From NCBI GenBank assembly GCA_023433275.1, contig JAEZDN010000153.1, forward strand, positions 1 to 12,607: a DNA stretch of 12,607 bases, written 5' to 3'. Below the pieces are notes generated by a model. It did not search any database. It saw nothing but the letters and a program-made list of their open reading frames with translations, and had not been told where the DNA came from. This document shows positions 7,225-12,607 of the stretch, piece after piece (the stretch's first letter is position 1; every line of letters starts with the position of its first letter). The DNA is from Verrucomicrobiota bacterium. GTDB lineage: Bacteria > Verrucomicrobiota > Verrucomicrobiia > Opitutales > Opitutaceae. A program made the position numbers and the translations under genes.

Positions 7225-9470
7225 TCATCGACACTCCCCAGTGGAAACTGGCCCTCGAGGTTCACCCGGCCGACTGGAAATTCCCCGCGGGCATCACCTG
7301 GCTCGCCGGCTGGCTCTGGTCGCCCCAAAACCGCGTGACCACCGACCTGCGCGCCTGGGTCGACGGACGCTGCTTCCTCGCCAACTGGGGACTGCCCAAA
7401 CCCGGTCTCGACGAGGTCTGGCTCAAGCATCCCGGGCCGCCCTTCCTCGGCTTCACCCTGCCGCTGGAGCCTCACGCCGGCGCCTCGCTCCTGCGTCTCG
7501 AGGTGCGCGATCAAACCCGGCAGTGGACGGAAGTTTTTCGCACGTCGATCGTCGTTTCCGCGGATGCGCCCGGCTGCCCGCCTCCCCCCGCCCTGCCCGC
7601 GCTGCTGCCCGCACTGGTCAATCCCTTCCTCCGATTGGAAGCCCTTCGCCCGGGCGCGCCCCGCCCCGCCCTCGCTGACGAGCTCCTTTCCGGCGCGCTC
7701 GCCGAGCCCCGCAATTCGCTGCCCAACCCGCCGTTTTTCGGCGCCTTGGAGGCGCCGCGCGACATCGGTTGGATTCGCTATGGCCGACTTTCGATCACCG
7801 GCTGGCTCGCACACCGCGATTTTCGCATCCGTCGTCTCACCGCCGTCGTCGACCCTTTGCAGGAGGGCGCGCTGCTCTATGGCCTGCCCCGCTCCGACGT
7901 CGGCGGCGAGTTCGCCGATCTCCCCGGTCGCGAAAACTCCGCCTTCGTCGGCCACGTCGATCTGCCCGCCGACACCTGCGTACCCGTCTTGCTGAAGGTT
8001 TTCGCCGAACTCGAAAACGGCGAAAGACATTTCGTCTTCGGCCAGCGCTTCACGCCCCGCGTGCTGGCGGGCGCGGAGTCCGTCGTGCTTCCACCCTTGT
8101 CCCTCCGCCGCTTTCTGGAATCCGCGCGCCACCTGCGCGCCTCCGCCCGGCGCCATGGCCTGCCCACCGGTCGCTGGCCCGAACTTCTCCCCGCCTTGCG
8201 CACGGCCTGGTCCACCTACGCCCGCGAGGCGCCCGCGCGCCCGGGCCAGGTTCGCCTCGCCGCCGAACCGGTGTCGCTGAAAAACCCTTCCGCACCGCTG
8301 CGCGTGCTGGTCGTCACCCACAATCTCAATTTCGAGGGCGCGCCCTGGTTCATCTTCGAACTGGCCCGCCACCTCGCGTCCCAACCCGGCATCAGCGTCC
8401 GCGTCGTTTCCCCGCAGGACGGCCCGATGCGCGAGGTCTTCTCGCGGGCCGGCCTGCCCGTCACGCTCGTGGACCTGTCATCCGCCCTCGCGGCGAAATC
8501 CGCCCCGGATTTTCACGCCCGCCTGACCGCCGCCACCGCCGCGATCCCGTGGGCCGGGGTCGATCTGGTCGTCGCGAACACGATGGTCTCCTTCTGGGCC
8601 GTGCATGCCGCCTCCGCCGCGGGAAAACCCACCGCCCTCTACGTCCACGAGAGCTCCCCCGTCCACCGTTTCTTCCAGCCGATGCTGCACGAGGCGCTGT
8701 TCCCCGTCGTCGAGTCCGCCTTCCGCCAGGCCGCCCGTGTCGTGTTCACCGCCGACTCCTCCCGCCGCGTCTTCACTCACCTCGGCGACCGCGCCAACTT
8801 CGCGCTGCTCCCCAGCTGGGTCGACGCCGCCCGCGTTGACGCGTTCGCCGCCGCGCACACGTCCGCCGACTTGCGCCGCAAACACGGCCTCGACCCCGAT
8901 GCCGTGCTCATCGTGAACATCGGCTCCGTTTGCGAACGCAAGGGCCAGCACATCTTCATCCAGGCGATCGCCCTGCTGAAGGACGAGCTCTCCCGCGTTC
9001 ATCCGGGCCGGCCGATCCAGTTCCTCATGGTCGGCGCGCGCGCCGGGCTTTTCCTCGATACCCTGAAGGAGGAAGTCGCGCGCCTCGGCCTCAATGAACT
9101 CGCCCGCTTCGTGCCCGAGACCGGGGAGATTTTCGACTTCTACCACCTGGCCGACATCTTCGTCTGCACGAGCTTCGAGGAATCCTTCCCGCGCGTGCTG
9201 CTCGAGTCCGCCGTCTTCCGCCGCCTCATCGTCTCCACCAACGTGAACGGGATCGCCGAAATGGTCGGTCCCGACGAAGCCTGGCTGGTGCCGCCCGGCG
9301 ATCGCTACCGCCTCGCCGAGGCCCTGAAACTCGCCCTCGCGGCCCATCTCGCCGGGGACCGCCGCCGCGCCGAACAAGCCCGCGCCACCGTGCTGAGCAA
9401 GTATCACGAATCCGCCTCGCTGCCCCGCCACGTCCGCCTGATCCGCAGTATCACCGAAGCCCACACCTGA
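7221..9470 (+). CDS. Modular GT4-family glycosyltransferase with two N-terminal beta-modules (type B, copy 1)
   Basis: Predicted cytoplasmic GT-B family 4 glycosyltransferase of 749 residues, paralogous to the 2448-4670 product. Module 1 spans about 1-115 (LAGWLWSPQN 28-37, NWGLPKPG 55-62). A helical linker leads to NSLPNPPFFGALEAP (165-179). Module 2 spans about 180-280 (ITGWLAHRDFRIRR 192-205, GLPRSDV 221-227, FAELENG 261-267). A second helical linker follows (290-350). The GT-B N-domain begins near 360 with THNLNFEGAP (366-375) and includes VHESSP (475-480). The C-domain carries NIGSVCERKGQH (566-577) and SFEESFPRVLLE (651-662), giving the EX7E pair E654 and E662, so catalysis looks intact. 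The open frame continues upstream to 5256, opposite the GT39-like gene, but 7221 is the first ATG clear of that gene, and the protein then starts like its paralogues. The gene at 9544 follows after 73 bases on the same strand. The sugar substrate is unknown. Confidence 0.9.
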   Translation: MIIDTPQWKLALEVHPADWKFPAGITWLAGWLWSPQNRVTTDLRAWVDGRCFLANWGLPKPGLDEVWLKHPGPPFLGFTLPLEPHAGASLLRLEVRDQTRQWTEVFRTSIVVSADAPGCPPPPALPALLPALVNPFLRLEALRPGAPRPALADELLSGALAEPRNSLPNPPFFGALEAPRDIGWIRYGRLSITGWLAHRDFRIRRLTAVVDPLQEGALLYGLPRSDVGGEFADLPGRENSAFVGHVDLPADTCVPVLLKVFAELENGERHFVFGQRFTPRVLAGAESVVLPPLSLRRFLESARHLRASARRHGLPTGRWPELLPALRTAWSTYAREAPARPGQVRLAAEPVSLKNPSAPLRVLVVTHNLNFEGAPWFIFELARHLASQPGISVRVVSPQDGPMREVFSRAGLPVTLVDLSSALAAKSAPDFHARLTAATAAIPWAGVDLVVANTMVSFWAVHAASAAGKPTALYVHESSPVHRFFQPMLHEALFPVVESAFRQAARVVFTADSSRRVFTHLGDRANFALLPSWVDAARVDAFAAAHTSADLRRKHGLDPDAVLIVNIGSVCERKGQHIFIQAIALLKDELSRVHPGRPIQFLMVGARAGLFLDTLKEEVARLGLNELARFVPETGEIFDFYHLADIFVCTSFEESFPRVLLESAVFRRLIVSTNVNGIAEMVGPDEAWLVPPGDRYRLAEALKLALAAHLAGDRRRAEQARATVLSKYHESASLPRHVRLIRSITEAHT

Positions 9471-9493
9471 GTCATGCTTTCCGCTCGTTCCGT

Positions 9494-9527
9494 CCCCGGT
9501 TGGGGCCGAGCTTGCTCGGTCCTTTTC
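9494..9527 (+). terminator. Hairpin with alternative pairing between two glycosyltransferase genes, weak terminator or attenuator
   Basis: A stem of nine pairs including two G-U pairs can form between 9502-9510 and 9515-9523 around a four-base loop (core CCGAG/CTCGG). It is followed by TTT and then C-rich sequence, so the T-tract is short. The left arm begins with GGGG (9502-9505), which can instead pair with CCCC (9494-9497) in a competing small hairpin. The position, 25-50 bases after the stop at 9470 and 20 bases before the next ATG, suits a partial terminator that reduces read-through. This is structure by eye; no folding energy was computed. Confidence 0.35.
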
Positions 9528-9543
9528 CTCCTTCCTCCCTGAC

Positions 9544-11448
9544 ATGCAGGAATCCGACCGTTGTTTTCATAACCTCGAGTGGCCGACGCCCGGCGCCCGG
9601 CTCGCCGGCCCGGTGGTGTGGCTCCGCGGGTGGATCGTCGGCAAACCCGGACACGATTTCGTCGACGTCCGCGTCCGCCACGGGGGCGCCACCCACCTCG
9701 GCGTGCTCGGCCTCCCGCGCGTGGACCTCGCCAGCCATTTCCAATCCACCCGCACGTGGCTCCCGGCCGAATACATTCTCGGCGTCCCCGTTTCCGACGG
9801 GCCCGTTACCCTCGCGGTGGAAGCCATGGATTCGTTCGGCGCCTGGCACTCGCTGACGTCCGTCGCCTTGACCGTCGCCGCCGATGGCACGCCCGCGCCG
9901 CGCGTGGAGGGCCGCCTTGAGGATTCCCCCGCCGGCACCTGGACCGTGCGCGATGCCCACCACCCGTTCCACGGTCATCTCGACGAACCCGGTCCCACGC
10001 CGGCGCTTCACCACGGTCGCGCTCCTGTGTTTGGCTGGCTCCTCGATGAAACCCGCGCTCTCGCCACGGTGCTCGCGACGACTGACACCCTCGTGTTCAA
10101 CCACCTTGAGCACAGCGTGACCGATGACGCGCTGGCCGCGAAATTCCCGCAATATCCCGCCGCCCGCCACGCGCGCCTGCGCGGATGCGTTGATTTCCCC
10201 GCCACGCTCACCGAACCCGCGTGTCTCCGCGTGTACGGCGTATCCGCTGATGGCAGCGTCACCCTCTGTTTTGCCCAGCGACTCACCGCCCAGCCCGGCG
10301 CAACGCGCTCGCCGGCCGCGGGGTTCGACGCCCACCTTCCTTCTTATCCTTCTCTCCCCGGTCGCACCCTCCCCAACCTGCCATCGGCCCGCCCCCGTCG
10401 CCTCCTTTTGGTGGTTCGCAGCCTGTGGCCCAACGATGAGACCCTGCGCGCCCTCGATGTCGCGCGTCATCTCGTTTCCTCCCATCGCTGGGCCGCTCGC
10501 CTGGTCAGCACGGAAGACGGCCCCCTGCGCCACGATTTCGAGCACACCGGCGTCGAGTCGATGATCGTCAACCCCGCGCCGCTGTTCGCCGCGCGCGATC
10601 AGGCCGGCATCGATGACGCGCTCAAGCGGCTCCGCCGCGAAATCTGGTGGGGCCACCTCGATGCCACCGTCGTGTTCGACGCCGTTGGCGGTTGGGCGCT
10701 GAAGCTCGCCCGGGTCCAGGGCATACCTGCCTTGTTCGACTGCCTGGCACCCGAGCCCTTGGAACCGGCCGCCACCGCCCACCCCGCCACGCAGGCATGG
10801 CTGCGCGAAAGCTGGGCGTCGGCTTCGGCGATCTGCTTCGGCTCGTCCACCGCGGCCCGCGCGCAACATCCCCGGCTCGGCTCGCACCAAGCCGAGATCA
10901 TCCCCGCCTGGCATTCTCCCGTCCTGCCTTCCGCCAGCGCCGGTTCCCGCGTGGCGCTCGCCCCGCTACGCACCGTCGACTGGCTGACCCGTCACCACCC
11001 GGACGTCGCGGCGCGCTGGCAGTTCCGCCAGGGCCCGGCCGGCCACATCGACGACGAGCGTCTCACCGCGCGGGACGACGCGTTCAATGCTCCCGCCCTG
11101 CGGCGCACGCCGGATTGGAACCTGCACGACGCCGCCCTGTGCCTCGGGCCCCTGTTTGCCCGCGGTCCGCTTCGGCCCCTGATGGACGCCGCGGCCGCCG
11201 GCATCCCCGTGGTGACAGCCCGCTCACACCTGACCGAGGAACTTTTCCGAGACTTGAACTTCGCCTTGGTGGACGAGGCCAACCCACTGGCCCTCGCGCA
11301 CGCGTTGCTTGCCTATGAAGCCCTGCCCGGCTCGTTCCAACGCGAAGCCGCCGCCTTCGCGCCCCTTTTCCGCGCCCGTCACAATCCGGCGGAGCTCCTG
11401 CCTCGTTGGGAAGAACTCCTGTCGAGAGTGGTGGCCTCCCGGAGTTGA
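9544..11448 (+). CDS. Modular protein with degenerate GT4-like domain (type A, copy 2)
   Basis: A 634-residue intact frame whose N-terminus matches the 2448-4670 product: GKPGHDFVDVRV (33-44), LGLPRVDL (55-62), then module 2 starting at HPFHGHLDEP (140-149) with FGWLLDET (163-170). The helical linker before the glycosyltransferase part is much shorter than in the paralogues. The GT-like region begins near 285 (RRLLLVVRSLWPNDET), where the THNLN-EGAP loop is gone. EDGPLRHDFEHTGVE (324-338) and the PLFAARD stretch (346-352) still align with the paralogue. The HES motif and the whole VCERKGQH strand-loop are missing. At the donor site the EX7E glutamates are replaced by R540 and D548 (LFARGPLRPLMDA), while the following GIPVVTARSHLTEELF (553-568) still aligns. 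Codon use and composition look like the neighbours, so this is not an obvious pseudogene. It could be a non-catalytic partner or a divergent enzyme. The ATG at 9544 follows a pyrimidine-rich stretch with no Shine-Dalgarno. Confidence 0.8.
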   Translation: MQESDRCFHNLEWPTPGARLAGPVVWLRGWIVGKPGHDFVDVRVRHGGATHLGVLGLPRVDLASHFQSTRTWLPAEYILGVPVSDGPVTLAVEAMDSFGAWHSLTSVALTVAADGTPAPRVEGRLEDSPAGTWTVRDAHHPFHGHLDEPGPTPALHHGRAPVFGWLLDETRALATVLATTDTLVFNHLEHSVTDDALAAKFPQYPAARHARLRGCVDFPATLTEPACLRVYGVSADGSVTLCFAQRLTAQPGATRSPAAGFDAHLPSYPSLPGRTLPNLPSARPRRLLLVVRSLWPNDETLRALDVARHLVSSHRWAARLVSTEDGPLRHDFEHTGVESMIVNPAPLFAARDQAGIDDALKRLRREIWWGHLDATVVFDAVGGWALKLARVQGIPALFDCLAPEPLEPAATAHPATQAWLRESWASASAICFGSSTAARAQHPRLGSHQAEIIPAWHSPVLPSASAGSRVALAPLRTVDWLTRHHPDVAARWQFRQGPAGHIDDERLTARDDAFNAPALRRTPDWNLHDAALCLGPLFARGPLRPLMDAAAAGIPVVTARSHLTEELFRDLNFALVDEANPLALAHALLAYEALPGSFQREAAAFAPLFRARHNPAELLPRWEELLSRVVASRS

Positions 11449-11532
11449 GCCGGCGCTGCCGGTCGCGCCCTGGCGTTGCGGCTGAGGGCTTGCCCCGCGT
11501 CGCACCCTCTGCCTTGGTTCGGAAACCGCTGC

Positions 11533-12607
11533 GTGAACGAAAACGATTCCTATATCTTTGATGTCGAGCTGCCCACCGACTGGACCTTCGCGGGTGAACC
11601 GACGTGGATCAGCGGCTGGTTCCTGTCCAAGACCGAGGCCTATTTCAGCGACATCCGCGCCGTCACCGGCGGCGCCGTTCACCTCGGCATCCTCGGGATC
11701 CCCCGCCCCGAGGTCGAGACGCGCCACCGCCAGCGGGCCGGCCTTCCCCACGCCGGCTTCGTGCTGCAGGTGCGCCCGCCCCTCGGCGCGAAGGACCTGA
11801 GGCTCGAGCTGCTCGATGCCGGCGGCCGCTGGGTGGAATTCTGGCGCACGGGCATCCGCGTGAAACAGGGGCCCGCACCCGGTGGCCGGCTCAACTCCGG
11901 CATCGTGCCCGACCAGTTGCGCAAGCTCCTCCAGGCGCGCCGGGCGGACGCCGCCGCCGATCTCGCGCCGCTCGCCCGGCGCCTGGCGCGCGAGTCCGCT
12001 GTCATCCCGCTCGACTCGCTGCCCAACCCGCCATTCTTCGGGGCGCTCGAAAAACCCCTGCTCACGGGCGGCTCCCAGTTTGGCAAGGTTTCCGTCGAGG
12101 GCTGGATCATCCACCGCGAGCAACGCATCCGCCGACTCGTCGCTTCCACCCACCCGCTCGTCGAGGTCGAGATGGACTACGGCGACCGCGAGCGCCTCGA
12201 CGCGGGCGAGATGTTTCCCGGCCATCCCTACGCGGCGCGTTCGCAATATTTCGGCATGGTCGACATCGACGAGAACGCCGATGACCCCGCGTGCCTGAAG
12301 ATTTTCGCCGACCTGGAGGACGGCTCGCGCCACCTGGTCTTCGTTCGCCGCTTCTACCAGCGCGGTTGCACCCAGGAGGAACGCCCGCTGCCGGAATTCA
12401 GCCGGGCCACGTTCATGGAGGCCGCCCTCGCCTTCGCCTCCGCCTGCCGCGCCGAAGCCATCCAGCTGGGCGGCGTCGGCGACTATTGGAAACAATGCCG
12501 CGTCGCCTACCGCCTTTACCGGCAGTTCGCCCCGGCTTCGCTCGCCCACCTGCAGCGCGCGCGGCCCGATGCCTACGTCGCCTGGCAGCGCGCCAACGAC
12601 CTCACGC
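11533..12607 (+). CDS. Partial gene: two-module N-terminus of a large glycosyltransferase-type protein (type B, copy 2)
   Basis: The frame opens with GTG at 11533 (MNENDSYIFD...) and runs past the window edge with 358 codons visible and no stop. No ATG or better start occurs in this frame after the previous gene's stop at 11448, which lies in the same frame 84 bases upstream. Module 1 spans about 1-115 (WISGWFLSKTE, then LGILGIPRPEVE). A helical linker leads to DSLPNPPFFGALEKP, nearly the same as the linker in the 7221-9470 product. Module 2 contains VEGWIIHREQRIRRL and FADLEDGSRHLVF. A helical stretch follows, ending in AYVAWQRANDL at the window edge. That ending resembles the lead-in seen before GT2 glycosyltransferase domains in large bacterial proteins, so a GT2 rather than GT4 domain may follow; this is a low-confidence inference. 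The only upstream purine run is GGAAA at 11521-11525, a poor ribosome binding site. Confidence 0.82.
   Translation, partial: MNENDSYIFDVELPTDWTFAGEPTWISGWFLSKTEAYFSDIRAVTGGAVHLGILGIPRPEVETRHRQRAGLPHAGFVLQVRPPLGAKDLRLELLDAGGRWVEFWRTGIRVKQGPAPGGRLNSGIVPDQLRKLLQARRADAAADLAPLARRLARESAVIPLDSLPNPPFFGALEKPLLTGGSQFGKVSVEGWIIHREQRIRRLVASTHPLVEVEMDYGDRERLDAGEMFPGHPYAARSQYFGMVDIDENADDPACLKIFADLEDGSRHLVFVRRFYQRGCTQEERPLPEFSRATFMEAALAFASACRAEAIQLGGVGDYWKQCRVAYRLYRQFAPASLAHLQRARPDAYVAWQRANDLT

Noticed and set aside
9472..10914. 480-codon minus-strand open frame
   Set aside because: It is antisense to the 9544-11448 gene, whose protein has clear paralogues in the window; the minus frame shows only biased composition.
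9544..11448. Calling the degenerate glycosyltransferase a pseudogene
   Set aside because: There are no frameshifts or stops over 634 codons, composition matches the neighbours, and the two N-terminal modules are well kept. Decay cannot be told from a new role on this evidence.
11224..12549. 441-codon minus-strand open frame
   Set aside because: It is antisense to the partial modular gene, which matches the 7221-9470 product; the minus frame has no domain features.
1..12607. CRISPR array, tRNA, rRNA, transposase or phage genes
   Set aside because: No regularly spaced direct repeats, RNA gene signatures or mobile-element proteins were seen on either strand; the only repeats are the palindromes at 1-67 and 4724-4796.

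Overview
The window is GC-rich, protein-dense DNA (12.6 kb) from a bacterium that makes complex surface glycans. The protein style fits Verrucomicrobiota, perhaps Opitutaceae: large glycosyltransferases with repeated N-terminal beta-modules, interspersed short palindromes and no visible Shine-Dalgarno signals. This assignment is inference from general resemblance, because no phylogenetic marker gene, rRNA or tRNA is present.

Layout: (1) 151-2235, minus strand, a 694-residue GT39/ArnT-like integral membrane glycosyltransferase with a C-terminal soluble domain. (2) 2236-2447, a divergent intergenic region. (3) 2448-4670, plus strand, a 740-residue protein with two N-terminal beta-modules and a GT4-type GT-B glycosyltransferase domain. 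(4) 4671-4913, a convergent gap carrying a nested palindromic repeat. (5) 4914-6998, minus strand, a second GT39-like protein, also 694 residues. (6) 6999-7220, a second divergent intergenic region. (7) 7221-9470, plus strand, a second module-module-GT4 protein of 749 residues. (8) 9544-11448, plus strand, a 634-residue relative of the 2448-4670 product whose glycosyltransferase domain has lost the canonical GT4 motifs. (9) 11533 to the window end, plus strand, a partial gene with a GTG start and the same two-module N-terminus; its catalytic part lies beyond the edge.

The central observation is that 151-4670 and 4914-9470 are two copies of one divergent two-gene unit (GT39-like on minus, modular GT4 on plus). 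The homology includes the intergenic control regions, where several blocks are conserved in order with nearly conserved spacing. The four plus-strand genes also alternate in subtype: 2448-4670 resembles 9544-11448 at the N-terminus, while 7221-9470 resembles 11533-12607.

Working model (inference): the cytoplasmic GT4 enzymes assemble a lipid-linked or surface glycan, and the GT39-like enzymes add a sugar from a polyprenyl-phosphate donor on the outer face of the inner membrane. Each membrane enzyme carries a C-terminal carbohydrate-binding-like beta domain, and each cytoplasmic enzyme carries duplicated N-terminal beta-modules of unknown role. The sugars and acceptor cannot be read from the sequence.
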